NCBI GenBank assembly: GCA_051294375.1
Contig: CM119268.1
Coordinates: forward strand, 15,333,898 to 15,397,897
Origin: Paraspadella gotoi
Taxonomy: Eukaryota; Chaetognatha
DNA: 64,000 nucleotides
Direction of reading: 5' to 3'
The notes beneath the pieces are model-generated. The model saw only the letters and a list, made by a program, of their open reading frames with translations, had not been told where the DNA came from and searched no databases. Made by a program: the position numbers and the translations under genes. Positions 35,339 through 45,460 of this stretch are shown here, piece after piece; the stretch's first letter is position 1; every line of letters starts with the position of its first letter.

Positions 35339-36087
35339 CTGGCGACGAAAAAGTTAATTAATATCAGCGATATTAGCTCACTCTCTTACCATTTCACACA
35401 TTTGTTTGTTATTTGTTGGGTTATATATGTAGTTTTATTATCAAGAGATAATTTTCTACTAGCACATTTCACAAAACAATATTGCTAAAATTATATCTTT
35501 TTATGCTGTTTTTTTTATATTTTTAAGACAGTTCTCATTCTACAATCAGATAATCCCAATTAACTTTCATCCCTAGTCTGAATCTTTGCATCTCCCCTCC
35601 CTTAAAACTACCTCAACCTCTTTTCTTTCTAGGACTGGCCCGAACTTTTTAGGGCTCCCTAGGATTTTGGTCCTGATTTGTAGAATTGCTGCGCGAACTG
35701 CCCCCATGGTATAAGCGAATCCTTTGTTTTATCCGCTGGTTTTGACTTTGAAAAGAGTTTTTGAGTTCATTAGGATCCCCCCCCACTGTCAAGGATTGTG
35801 AGAGACAAAAGCTTCAGTTGTTGAAAATTAAATGGATCCTTAGCGTCGGCACAGTGATCTGAGACGGAGAGTTCCTGTCCAAAACAATAGACGAGTATCG
35901 CGTGGGAACATCAATATTTACATTCATTTTTTATTTGTACAGTATTGTTATTTTTATTTATTTAAAAATGAGAAAAGAAGAATAAAAATATAATTAATCT
36001 TTAATACTTTTGTACAAATAAAACTTGTCGCTATAAATTTTTCACTGTGTCCTTTGGGTTGGCTGCTAATTCCACTGTGCCTCGGAG

Positions 36088-36237
36088 ATGGGAGAAGCGG
36101 CGACGGCGGCGGCGGGGATGTGGGCGGTGGCGTCGAAGTCGAGGAACAAAAACAAAAGATTTTCAAGCGTTAATTTCGTCGTTCGACGCAAGGACACCGG
36201 CGGCGCTGGCGTCGGCCCCGATTCCAGACAGTGGGTA
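36088..36237. CDS. Coding-like GC-rich stretch, strand unresolved
   Basis: Plus reading: ATG at 36,088, MGEAATAAAGMWAVASKSRN to GGAGVGPDSRQW, followed by a GTAACG donor-like site. Minus reading: THCLESGPTPAPPVSLRRTT then KLTLENLLFLFLDF to a stop at ~36,070. Both have good third-position GC. It lies just before the duplicated block, so there is no second copy to compare. Confidence 0.35.
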
Positions 36238-36346
36238 ACGATTAAAACGTCTTACATGGAAGCGACGTTGCAAACCTTATATATATATAGACTAAACAGC
36301 ATACGTTTATATTTTAATTAGTTTTAAATATAATTTAACGATACTT

Positions 36347-36726
36347 TTAGCGAGAGGGAGAGTGAAAAAGATAAATAAATCTGCGTCGACATGAGGACTT
36401 ATCACCGCTTATCCGTCTGGTTTTCACCACCTTGGTGTCTCGGTTGATCGCTTGATGGCGTGCCCGTTGGCGTGGGCGTAGTTTGCAACAATCAAGACCG
36501 CAAGCAAAACTCGAAATTAATCCTAGTGAAACAATCGGTTTTTGTGAAACTCTTGAGTGGCGTAGGATCACTCTCATCGTCGGCGGTGACTTAGAAAGCT
36601 GCTCCGCGGCGGCGCTGCACGGTGCAAACAGCCGGCTTCCCCGGCGCCGCCCCGCGCGAATCGCGGAGGGCGCCTTTTGTCTCGACGCCAAAGATTCTTT
36701 CCCTTCCAGTGGGCGTCGGTTGCCAT
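36347..36726 (-). CDS. First-exon candidate, minus strand
   Basis: ATG at 36,726 in a good context (AACCATGGCAACC). The two copies disagree by indels in the first ~45 codons (copy 2 reads MATDAHGREDLWRRDKKAPP). Both then share the open frame AAEQLSKSPPTMR..LRHSRVSQK. In copy 1 this frame continues through SSFACGLDCCKLRPRQRARH to a stop at ~36,347. Frame agreement in both copies is the main support. The plus strand has an unrelated 132-codon frame here (from 36,483) that is broken in copy 2. No family recognised. Confidence 0.35.
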
Positions 36727-37099
36727 GGTTACGGAGGGAGAATGAAGCTATTAGCGAAATCGTTCAAAAATGGCTTATTAACACTATCAACGCTTCATCT
36801 TTAGCGTTAAAACGGTCTTTTTTAAAAAGTATTTTCCTAGAGGCCGATCTTCCTTTAAAAAAAATTTATATTAATCAATAAACCATTTTATATTAAACAT
36901 TACTTACGGCATCGTCGATAATGCCAAGTGAATTAATAAATAAATAATATCATTTTGAACTATATCATCGCTTGGCCTGACAGTAAAGAAAGAAACTCCG
37001 GCTTAAGGAAAAAAAAAGATTTTTTTAATCCGACGTCGACCGTCAGGTGTCGCTAATGATGACGCGTCGACACCAAGCGACGTCATCTTTGGTCCTCAG

Positions 37100-37133
37100 G
37101 GGTCAGAGGGTCAAAGAAAAAGGTCAGAGGTCA
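37100..37133 (+). promoter_or_regulatory. Cluster of nuclear-receptor half-sites (DR2 + DR1)
   Basis: GGGTCAGAGGGTCA at 37,100-37,113 is a direct repeat with 2-base spacing. AGGTCAGAGGTCA at 37,121-37,133 is a perfect direct repeat with 1-base spacing, the classic RXR/HNF4/COUP-type site. Both are preserved in the second copy of the segment at 48,485-48,498 and 48,505-48,517. Two composite sites within 34 bases is unlikely by chance, but the regulated gene is unknown. Confidence 0.5.
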
Positions 37134-37221
37134 CAAAGACATGCGAGACGCTAAAGGTGAATCCCGAGAGAGGCTGAAAGAAGGTACAGGAAAAAAGAGG
37201 GAAAAACGTCGATGCAAAGGG

Positions 37222-37285
37222 ATAGATTAGATAGATAGATAGATAGATAGATAGTTAGATAGTTAGATAGATAAATAGATAGATG

Positions 37286-37345
<60 letters not shown>
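37222..37345 (+). repeat. (GATA)n microsatellite
   Basis: About 30 units of TAGA with GTTA and GATG interruptions; copy 2 at ~48,605-48,752 is longer. Confidence 0.95.
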
Positions 37346-37389
37346 TAGTTTCTGATCGGTAGGAGAAAGAATAAAATCTCCTTTTTCTT

Positions 37390-37603
37390 TCACCTCCTCT
37401 GATCAGTTTTCGCGCTCATATTTCTTCCAAATTTCTTCACCACTTCTCCGCCTTTTTTCTTCGCCACGAGATTCCCTCTCATCAGTCGGGTCAAACCCTG
37501 CTTCATAAATCCAAAATTCCGCGAGCCATTTCTGTCCCAGAAATTTCGCGCCGAGCGAGCCAGAGAGTGTCGGCGTGGATCGCGAGTGCCACTCACAAGT
37601 CAC
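37390..37603 (-). CDS. Coding-like stretch with two overlapping open frames
   Basis: One frame reads GAKFLGQKWLAEFWIYEAGF and ends EIWKKYEREN at 37,403; the other reads SRNFGFMKQGLTRLMRGNLV and ends RNMSAKTDQRR at 37,390. Neither has a credible ATG, so it would be an internal or terminal exon. The second copy (48,795-49,010) breaks both frames by indels. Confidence 0.3.
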
Positions 37604-37821
37604 AACGTCTTGTTTGGATCGAAAATTCCTGAGAATTACGTACGTAATTATTAATTTATTATTATGATTTTTTTTAAAAAATATTTTGTTCTTCTTCTTC
37701 TTTTGTTCTATTCTCTTCTCAACTGATCTCTAGCTTCTTCCTCTCTTTCCAACTACTTTCTTTCTCACTTCTCCCCCCCCACTCACTCTCCCTCTCGCTT
37801 CTCCCCCTCTCTCCCCCTCAG

Positions 37822-37901
37822 TCAAGAATGATGTGATTCGCGGGGCAAAAGTCTCAGCATCGTCAAGAAGGCGAAGAGCGAAAGAGACCACGATGCTGTA
37901 G
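37822..37901 (+). CDS. Terminal exon candidate (plus strand)
   Basis: A very strong acceptor (CCCCCTCTCTCCCCCTCAG) is followed by 25 codons, KNDVIRGAKVSASSRRRRAK and ETTML, then TAG. Thr at -2 and Leu at the C-terminus fit a class I PDZ-binding end. Copy 2 (49,216 onward) has the same acceptor but indels in the exon. The upstream exon is not identified, so the phase is unproven. Confidence 0.35.
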
Positions 37902-38300
37902 TTTGTTGAGGTACAGTCTCGTCTTTGATACTGCAATAAGTCATATACCGTTGTTATCCTTTTTGTGCGAAATCTTTATCGTTCTTCCCGCAGTACGAAA
38001 ATCTACGAAATATTCAATTCTAAACGAAACGCGTCGCCATTTGGCTCGTGATGTAATTTTAGGAGTTGCAATATTGTCGGGGACTCTTACGGAATAACAA
38101 AAGTTTAAGCTCGCAGATAACGGTGCAGAAAAAAAAACTTTTGTATTAGTTTTATAATCAAAGGGTCATTGTTCTAAGCGGCGCGGTGATCGGGAAGAAT
38201 AGGGAAGAATCGCAGAATCGAATTTCACATTTTCCCTTTTCTCGATATGACCGAGAAAAATTAGCAGGGTCTACCTTTGACTAGACAGTTCTCTTTCTCA

Positions 38301-38320
38301 ACTTGTACACGTGTACAAGT
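38301..38320. promoter_or_regulatory. 20-bp perfect palindrome with CACGTG core
   Basis: ACTTGTACACGTGTACAAGT equals its own reverse complement and centres on the E-box CACGTG. The second copy (~49,693) is degraded (ACTTGTTAACGTGTACAGT). Confidence 0.5.
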
Positions 38321-38330
38321 CTCTTCTCAG

Positions 38331-38508
38331 CGTGAGAAAAAATTTTCCCAAAGTAATTTCTGAAATCCGGGAGAAACGACGCCAATATAATTCATCAAGC
38401 TTTGCAAATAAAGTGAACAGTAGTAAAGACGAAAGAAAAATTCAAAAATTAGCTCCGAAGTACGGCGATACAGTCGGCCGATCTCAAAAGCTAACCCTGA
38501 GATCGTAA
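38331..38508 (+). CDS. Terminal exon candidate (plus strand)
   Basis: Acceptor AAGTCTCTTCTCAG, then VRKNFPKVISEIREKRRQYN through NKVNSSKDERKIQKLAPKYG to QKLTLRS and a stop. Lys/Arg/Ser-rich. The second copy (~49,730-49,900) is frameshifted by several indels. Confidence 0.3.
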
Positions 38509-38788
38509 GCTGCGATCAAAGCGAGAAAAAAGGGGATAGTCAATCGTGTAGTTTTTCAGAGAACTCATATTGGCAAGATTTAAATTGTTTCTGGTCTTCG
38601 CTTACCATAAGGAAAATGAAAGATTTAAGATAACGATGTGGGGTTCAGAACTCATCGAGGCTAAGTTTTTTTTTTTTTTTCTCGGGTCGTAATTAAGAAC
38701 TCCTCCGAATTTTCACCTTTTCTTTATCGCGTGATGATCGCAATTAATATCCCGTACGTATTGCGTAAATTACGTATTACGAAATGCC

Positions 38789-38989
38789 CTAATTATATTT
38801 CCTAAGCTGGGGAATGGGACTAAAACCATAATCTTTTCGGACGAAACTCAATGGGTCAATGAATCTGCTCCATCGCCGACGCGACCGTATTCCGTTCATT
38901 TCGTATTCACCGCATGTTGACGTCGTCGTCGTCGTCGTCATCCCCATCGTCGTCGTCGTCGTCGTCGCAGCGGAGTGAGTCAGGGTCAT
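38789..38989 (-). CDS. Short ORF with poly-Thr tract and a protein-like tail
   Basis: ATG at 38,989; MTLTHSAA, a Thr-rich stretch from the (GAC)n microsatellite, then GEYEMNGIRSRRRWSRFIDP and LSFVRKDYGFSPIPQLRKYN before the stop. The tail is not microsatellite and looks like real protein, perhaps a terminal exon entered after the repeat. Copy 2 has indels in it. Confidence 0.33.
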   Translation of the reverse strand: MTLTHSAATTTTTTMGMTTTTTTSTCGEYEMNGIRSRRRWSRFIDPLSFVRKDYGFSPIPQLRKYN

Positions 38990-39172
38990 CAGGTAACGAC
39001 GTCTACCTAAAAACGGAGGGTCGTGAATGGTGGCGAGTGGTTGGTGGTGTCAAGAGTGTCGCAAGGGTGGTGGGGTTGAAGACGGTCGCGGAAATGGCGA
39101 TAAAGAAGAAGCCGAAAAGTGTGGAGGCGACTCAAAAAAAAAAAAAAAAAAAAAAAAAGATTGGACGATTAA

Positions 39173-39370
39173 ATGTCAAATAGAGTAGAGGAACTCAAAA
39201 CTGAGTGGCTTGGTGTGGCAACTTCACAGATTAGCGACGGTGCGTTACGACGTTTTTGGCTCCAGGACAATCACGTTGTCTTTGTGATGTTTAGATGTTT
39301 CTTTGCTTATTTGATAATCTCGTATGTCGGTCCTTTCATTTTCCCCAACCTTTTGTACGATTCGGATTAA
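39173..39370 (+). CDS. Small ORF with a membrane-helix-like segment
   Basis: 65 codons, MSNRVEELKTEWLGVATSQI then a hydrophobic run FVMFRCFFAYLIISYVGPFI near residues 43-62. Copy 2 has a stop at codon 4 and other indels. No family recognised. Confidence 0.25.
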   Translation: MSNRVEELKTEWLGVATSQISDGALRRFWLQDNHVVFVMFRCFFAYLIISYVGPFIFPNLLYDSD

Positions 39371-39399
39371 CTTTCGTTCCATCCCCCCTCCACCCTATC

Positions 39400-39690
39400 T
39401 CTCTCTTTCCCTCTCTCCCTCCCTATCTCCCACCTTCCTTCCCTTCTTCTCCCGCACGCACGACCCCGAGTCACGTGTTCCAAAGGGGCGGTCGAGCGCG
39501 GGGTCGGCGACGGGCGACGCCTTACCTGGCGACCCGGGACGCTCGGCCTCTGGCGGCGTCGTTGTTATTGTTATTGTTTTCGTTGTCGTTGTCGTGGTCG
39601 TCGTTGTAGTCTAGTTTACTGTTTAATCTTGGTCTTGAATATTTATAATCGCATAATTTCTCGAGCAGTCTAGACTTTAGATATATTTTC
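39400..39690. other. GC-rich block with (GTC)n and a minus-strand donor
   Basis: On the minus strand an open frame (LLEKLCDYKYSRPRLNSKLD, then Asp/Asn repeats, DAARGRASRVA) ends exactly at a textbook donor, GCCAG|GTAAGG, near 39,527. On the plus strand a frame ends in a poly-Val tail from the same microsatellite. The exon is possible; the strand favours minus because of the donor. Confidence 0.3.
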
Positions 39691-39985
39691 CTTTAGAGCA
39701 TTTTGATACTGAAAACGATTGGAGCATGGCGACTAATGCTGTAACAAAGTCGCGCAATAGCGAGGCGCCCTTGCATGAAAAAAGCGCGCGTTGCCAAGAA
39801 AAGAGCGAATAAATATTTCATGAAGAGAAAAAAATATTCTTTTCGAGAAAACATAACGGAGACGAAATATAAATATAAAAAAAAAGAAGAAAAATCACTA
39901 CTGGGATTTTTTGGCTGATTTGGTTTTTTCTCTTTTTCCATTTCATTGGATTTTTGGGATTAAAAGGCTTTCGCTCTGTTTTGAC

Positions 39986-40010
39986 NNNNNNNNNNNNNNN
40001 NNNNNNNNNN
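39986..40010. other. 25-N assembly gap
   Basis: 25 N. Across it the order and orientation differ from the second copy, which joins GCTCTGTTTTTGAC directly to TCTTTCGTCTTTACGGC, the reverse complement of ~42,950. Confidence 0.95.
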
Positions 40011-40559
40011 AAAAATTAAGAGATAAATAAACGCGGGAAGAATCGCCCTGACAACGTCACGTTACGAGCGTCAGGAAAAGTCGTAAAACACGCGGGTTAG
40101 GGGTAAAGAAGGTGGACAACGGTCGCGTAGGAAGAAGCCAAATGTTGTACAAGTTTCCGGTAGCTACAGATTTTTTGAAATTTAAAGAAGTAAGTTTAAA
40201 TTAAAACGCGATTCTCTACATCGCTTGTAATAAAAAAATTATAGCTTGACTCGACTGAGTTTGTAAGCAATCTTACATTTTGAAAGCGTTGTAGTTGTAT
40301 TTTTGGCTTTTGGCTTTGGAAGGATACAGAACTTTTTCAAAATACGCTTTTTCAGGATGTTTGGGGACGTGGCCATAATCGCGATTCAAACTAAAAATTT
40401 CAAAAAATAATTACAAATAAAAATGATAGACACTATATATGACGCGCTAATAATTACATGCTCCTTCGATATCGATTAATTAGAAATTGTAGAGTGACGT
40501 TTAAAAGTGATTTTTAAAGGCATTTACGATATTTCTGAGAGTCTCTATGTGGTGACGTT

Positions 40560-40772
40560 ATGAGTTTTGAGAGAAGATTTGTTCAGAGAACCGGGAAATT
40601 GGGCTTCGGATCGAGTCGCGAAACCCGAGAGATTACTGAGTTATTGTCCTTTTGTGACGACTTGGAAGGAAAAGATGATGATGATACGGATTATTATCAT
40701 CTTCATCATCATCATGATGGCTCAATCATAATAGTCGCAGATATGCCTAAAAAATATGTCATGTTAAAATAG
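40560..40772 (+). CDS. ORF with poly-Asp/His tract
   Basis: ATG at 40,560; MSFERRFVQRTGKLGFGSSR then ETREITELLSFCDDLEGK, Asp and His runs from (GAT/CAT)n, and VADMPKKYVMLK before the stop. The inverted copy starts the same (MSFERRFV) but diverges in frame (RESGNWASDRSRETREITEV) and reaches an AG|GTTATT donor-like site. The shared ATG and ETREITE suggest a possible exon ending near 40,640, though the disagreement lowers support. Confidence 0.28.
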   Translation: MSFERRFVQRTGKLGFGSSRETREITELLSFCDDLEGKDDDDTDYYHLHHHHDGSIIIVADMPKKYVMLK

Positions 40773-41099
40773 GACGACCCAAGGATGATTTGATAAAAAT
40801 AATTTTGGGAATGACAAAAACTTTTCGATTTATCCGGAATGACGAAAAAAACAAGACATATGAACTAAAAAGGGAACCTTTTCCGTTGTGTTCAATTGTT
40901 ATATGAGAAGCTCAGTCAGAAAAGAATAAAGTAATGTAAATCAAAAACTATACAACAACTCAAGACAACGAAACTACAGCGACGAAAGATTATAATCCGC
41001 CTTGTTGTCGTTGTTTGTAGTTGGTTTTCTTGTTGCGGTGAAAGTTTATCAGATGCGTCCGCTGCATTTAGGAGGCGGAATTTGATTCTCCCTCCCAGA

Positions 41100-41760
41100 C
41101 GCGTTATTTCGGCTGCGCTTTTCTTTCCTTCTTTCCAATTCTTTTTTTCTTTCTTTCTTTTCTTTCCCTTTATTTCTTTTGCTTTTCCTTTACCATTCAC
41201 CTCTTTTTAGCCTTTGCAGGGAGTGGTCTTTCTCTTTCCTATTATTTCCTTTCTTCCTCCTATCATATCTTGTTTTTCCTTCTTTCTTTATTTTCTTTTT
41301 CCTTTGCTTTTCTTCGTTTTTTCTTTTCCCACATTTTTCTTTTTTCCTTTCCTTCGATTTTTCTTTTTTCCTCTCCTTCCTTGCATGCTACCTTTTCTTT
41401 CCTTTCATTCGTTCATTTTTTTTCATTTCTTCTTCAATTCTTTCTTTGTTATCATCTTTCTATTTTTCCTCTTACTTTTATCAATTCTTCAATCTTTTCT
41501 ACATTTTCGGATTTTCCTTCCTTTCTCATTTTTCCCTTTCGATTCCTTTCTTATTTTCTATTGTTATGACAATTACTTCATATTTTTTTTACTTTCTTTT
41601 TTGTACGTTATCTTATCTTGTAGTATTTTTTCCTGTCTTTCTTTATTTGTTACTTTCTTTATTTATTCGTTTCTATATCCTTCCTTCTTTCCTTCTTTTT
41701 TTTCCTTCCGTTTTTTTTTCTTTTTCGTTCTCCTGACGTTGTCCGTCTATATCTCTTAAT
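41100..41760 (+). repeat. ~650-base polypyrimidine (CTTT/CCTT) tract
   Basis: Almost only T and C with occasional A/G. Its complement at ~52,602-53,230 is a purine tract of similar length. The long Phe/Ser-rich frames (up to 185 codons, all three phases) exist only because the tract lacks stop codons. Confidence 0.9.
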
Positions 41761-42094
41761 TCCTCTTTCCCGCCCATTTGTTTTTCTGATCAAATAATTC
41801 CCGAGGACATATTTTTACGTGGGACAGGAAAAGCAGGCGGGACGACGAATTGAAAACGACGCCGCGAGACGACACGACGCGAACAGACGAACGAAGGACG
41901 ACGAAAGACGACAGAGACGGCTCGCGACGCCGGCGCAAAAAACAAAAGCAAAAAATAATGACGCATCTAGTTCGTGATACAAATAGACTCCTAAAATAAT
42001 AGAAGTAGAGTCGTCTTCCTGAAGGAGTAGAAAAGGGCCGCATAAAATGAATAAGAAGTCAGATTCGATGATTGTACGAAGAGGGTGGAGAGGA

Positions 42095-42126
42095 GAGGGG
42101 GAGGAGAGGGGAGAGAGGGAGGAGGA

Positions 42127-42166
<40 letters not shown>

Positions 42167-42300
42167 AAGAGAGAGATGAATGAGAGAGAGGAGGGAGGAA
42201 GGGCAGAGAGGAGAGAAACAGAGAAGAAGAGAAGAGGAGAGAGAGAGATGAGAGAGGAGAAGATGAAGAGAGAGAGAGAGAGAGAAGAGAGAGAGAGTAG
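42095..42300 (+). repeat. (GA)n/(GGA)n purine tract
   Basis: ~200 bases of interrupted GA and GGAGA; mirror at ~52,010-52,205 as (CT)n. Confidence 0.9.
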
Positions 42301-43420
42301 AAGCAAGAAGATGTTGTGTTTGCCCGAGGAACGAGTTCGGAATCCAGGACACATGACGGGCGAGAGGTCCACGTACGGGCAGAAATCAGCGCGTCGCGGT
42401 TGCTAGTATCTTTCTTCCTTCTTTCCCTATCTTTTTTTCTTCTTCTTTCTTCCTTCTTCTTCATTCTTTCCCAAGGGTCGAAAACCCGACGGGGCGCGGG
42501 TTTGGGTTTTTTTGTGGGGGGGGGATGGTCGTGGGTTTTGAAGTAAACTTAGGGGTAGAGAAAGCGGAGAGAACATATGTTTTGGGTCAAAGAAAAGCAG
42601 GACTACGAAAAAAAACGCGTGGCGGGGTCGTGGCATGAGTACGGTCTTTTGTTTTATTTCGTTTTTTGTTGTTTTTGGTCTTGGACGTTTGATTTTATTT
42701 AATGTTTTGTTTTATTAAGAGTTTAAGTGTATAATTCAAAAACAGAAAATTGTTGAGACTAAAAAATTAATCTGAATTTTGTAATAGAACAAGAGAAAAT
42801 TGATGGCTTTTGACGAGAACGAGAGAGAGTGAGAGAAGAGAGGATGAAGAGAGAGAGAGAGAGAGAGAGAGAGGGGAAGAAAAGAGAGAGAGAGAGAGAG
42901 AGAGAGAATAAATAAAAAAACTTACAACTAAGCCGTAAAGACGAAAGAGTCATATTTTTTAGTCTCACAATTTTCTGCTTTTGAATTATACACTTAAAAC
43001 TCTTAATAAACAAAACATTAAACTCGAAACATCAACGTCCAAACGACAAAACAACAAAAACCGATAAACAAAGACGTCCTCATGCCACGCCCACTGCGTT
43101 TTTTTTTCGTAGCTCCTCTTTTCTTTGACCCAAAACCATATGTTCTTCCCGCTTTCTACCCCTAGTTTACTCACCCACGACCATCCCCCCCCCACAAAAA
43201 ACCCAAACCCGCGCCCCGTCGGTTTTGACCCTTGGAAAGAAATAAGGAAAGAAAGAAGGAAAGAAAGAAGGAAAGAAAGAAGATAAGAAAGAAGGAAAGA
43301 AAGATCTAGCCAACCGCGACGCGTTTCTGCCCGTAACGTGACCTCTCGCCCGTCATGGTGTCCTGGATTCCGAACCTCGTCCTCGTGGCAACACAACATC
43401 GCTTTCTCTTCTTTTATTTT
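42300..43420. repeat. ~1.1-kb inverted repeat with a GA-rich loop
   Basis: Left arm 42,300-42,780 and right arm ~42,950-43,415 are reverse complements: GTTTAATGTTTTGTTTTATT faces AATAAACAAAACATTAAAC, and GAATCCAGGACACATGACGG faces CCGTCATGGTGTCCTGGATTC. The centre (42,781-42,950) holds (GA)n. The arms differ by indels. The third copy (51,395-51,995) is continuous with segment Y copy 2. Confidence 0.88.
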
Positions 43421-43429
43421 TTGGTTTTC

Positions 43430-43680
43430 TTTTGTACTCTCTCTCTTGGTCGAGAATCTATGAAAAAAATTACATATTTATTTTTTTAATTATTCTTTTT
43501 AATATATTAAAATAAAATCTGAGCTGAACAAATATTTTTTCTATCTGAAAAAAATATAAATGAAAATTTTTTAATTCTATAACCTGAAAAAATTTATTTT
43601 TATATTTTTTGTTATTTTTTTAAATTTAAGACACGTTTTTAGTCGGATCTGCTTATCACAGATCCGACTCTATAACTCCT
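43430..43680. other. AT-rich, nothing recognised
   Basis: AT-rich with a short inverted repeat AGTCGGATCTG..CAGATCCGACT at ~43,641-43,671. Confidence 0.5.
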
Positions 43681-44880
43681 TTTTTTATAACTCACTTTTT
43701 CGGTCCGTCGGTCCCCTCAATATTGTCGGGCACACAACTTATATCATGTCAGAACATCGAATTGATAAATTATGCAAAAAAAAAATGATGTCCGTCCGTC
43801 CGTCTGTCTGTCTGTCCGTCCGTCGTCCGTCCGTCCGTCCGTCCGTCCGTCCGTCCGTCCGTCCGTCCGTCCGTCCGTCCGTCCGTTCCGTCCGTCCGTC
43901 CGGTCGTCCGTCCGTCCGTCCGTCGTCCGTCCGTCCGTCCGTCCACCTTTAGCAAAAAAACCACCAATTATCGTGATTGGATGGATGGATTTAAATGAAA
44001 TTTTGTTGTGTGGATAGGTAAGTGTGTGATTGAGCTGGATATTAAGGTTTCGATGGAATCGTCCGAATGGAAATGAGTTTAAATGGAAAAACAAAAAAAA
44101 ATATATTCACTATTTGAACACCAATTGCTCATGAGTGGATGGGCTGATTGACCTGGAATTTGTATGTGGGTAGGAAAGTGTGTGATTTGAACAGGAAATA
44201 AGTTTCGATGGAATAGTTTGAGTGAAATGGAGTTTAATGGAAAAAACAAAAAAACCTGTTTTACTAATGGATTTGCTCTTTTTCCTTTTATATTAAATGT
44301 ATCTGCAGGATGTATTAATAATCAAAATATTATCAGTTAATTAATCAATAGTAAATAAATTAATCATAATTAATTAATTAGTCAATCAATCCGTCCCATC
44401 CGTCCCATCTTAGCAAAAGCTCCATAACTCGTGATTGCTGGTTGGATGGAATAAAATTTTGTGTGTGGGTAGGAAAGTGTGTGATAAAGCTGGATATAAA
44501 TTTCGATGGAATCGTGGTGAGTGGAAATTAGTTTTAAATGGAAAAAACATAAGTCGAATTTACTAAAATCTTTTTACTTATTTTAACCAATAAATACTCC
44601 AATTATCATAATTGGATGGATAGATTGATTGAAATTTTTGTGTGTGGGAGGAAACGTATGACGAAGCTTGATATAAGTTTCAGTGAAACGTACCAGTGGA
44701 AATGAGTTTAAAATGAAAAAAATATGAGTCACATTTACATTGAATCTTTTATTTATTTTAACCATGATAGAATTGAGAGAAATTTTGTGAGCCGGTAGGA
44801 AGTGAGGTGAAGAAGCTAGATATAAAGTTTGACGGAATGCAAGTTGAAAAATTATGCAATTGAAAAAATGATGCAAGTTA
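43681..44880 (+). repeat. Long copy of the composite repeat with a (CCGT)n block
   Basis: TTTTTCGGTCCGTCGGTCCC, ACATCGAATTGATAAATTAT, then (CCGT)n at 43,793-43,945, followed by about five ~130-base units each with TTTCGATGGAATCG or a variant, interrupted by one TTAA spacer at ~44,310-44,390. Arg/Asp-rich frames are translated tetranucleotide. Confidence 0.88.
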
Positions 44881-44919
44881 AAAAAATCTTAAAAGCATAA
44901 GGATTTCGTCGCTATTGCA

Positions 44920-45460
44920 TAAAAAGAGAGAGAAGAGAGAGAGAGAAAGAGAGAGTGAGAGAGAGAGAGAGAGAGGTGAGAGAGAAAGAGGAGAGAGTGA
45001 GAGAGAGAGAGAGAGAAGAGACATAAAAATAAAAAAATCTTAAAAAGACTAAGATAGACAGAGCCCTATCATATGAAATTAATGAAAAAACCGGGAAAAA
45101 AACGATGAATCTGCGAGAGATTGTTGATGTATAGTATTGATTGAGGTACTATTGATTGATGTCATAGTAATTTATGATTGTAATAGGATTGATTATTGAT
45201 CGATGATAATCAATTATTATGCGATGATATCATTCACTGCTGTGATATAGTCATTCATGATGCTATGATTGTCATCATTGATGCTGATTTGCATTCTTGA
45301 TGCGATGATAGTCATTAAAACAACAAATGCGAGTATGAGTAAAGAAGGAGAGAGATGAGAGAGAAGAAGAGAGAGAGAGAGAGAGAAAGAGAGAGCCCAG
45401 AGAAAGAAAGAGAGAGAGAGAAGAAAGAGAGAGAGAAGAGAAAGAAAGAGAATAATCCAC
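44920..45460 (+). repeat. (GA)n tracts and TGAT-rich sequence
   Basis: (GA)n at 44,925-45,020 and 45,347-45,450. In between, 45,120-45,310 is rich in ATTGATTG/GATGATAG-type repeats (imperfect TGAT minisatellite). Confidence 0.8.

Larger units (their letters stand above)
36285..39985 (+). repeat. Duplicated segment X, copy 1
   Basis: Matches 47,680-51,376 in the same orientation from ATATATAGACTAAACAGCAT to GGCTTTCGCTCTGTTTTGAC, with small indels throughout. Copy 1 ends in a 25-N gap; copy 2 continues without a gap into the reverse complement of ~42,953 downward. Confidence 0.93.
40175..42953 (+). repeat. Duplicated segment Y, copy 1 (inverted relative to copy 2)
   Basis: Reverse complement of ~51,376-54,125. 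Shared landmarks: GGAAGGATACAGAACTTTTT, the (GAT)n at ~40,672-40,716, CGGTGAAAGTTTATCAGATG, the long T/C tract and CGGAATCCAGGACACATGAC. Confidence 0.92.

Noticed and set aside
36720-36735. RFX X-box at GTTGCCATGGTTAC
   Set aside because: One half-site deviates from the consensus and the second copy lacks a base; it overlaps a putative start codon.
41179-41759. Long Phe/Ser-rich open frames (up to 185 codons) and their mirror at 52,329-53,319
   Set aside because: They lie in a near-pure pyrimidine tract that cannot contain stop codons on one strand; all three phases are open and the composition is that of the repeat.
43744-44094. Arg/Asp/Thr/Gly repeat protein
   Set aside because: Direct translation of the (CCGT)n block; frames shift with each one-base slip.
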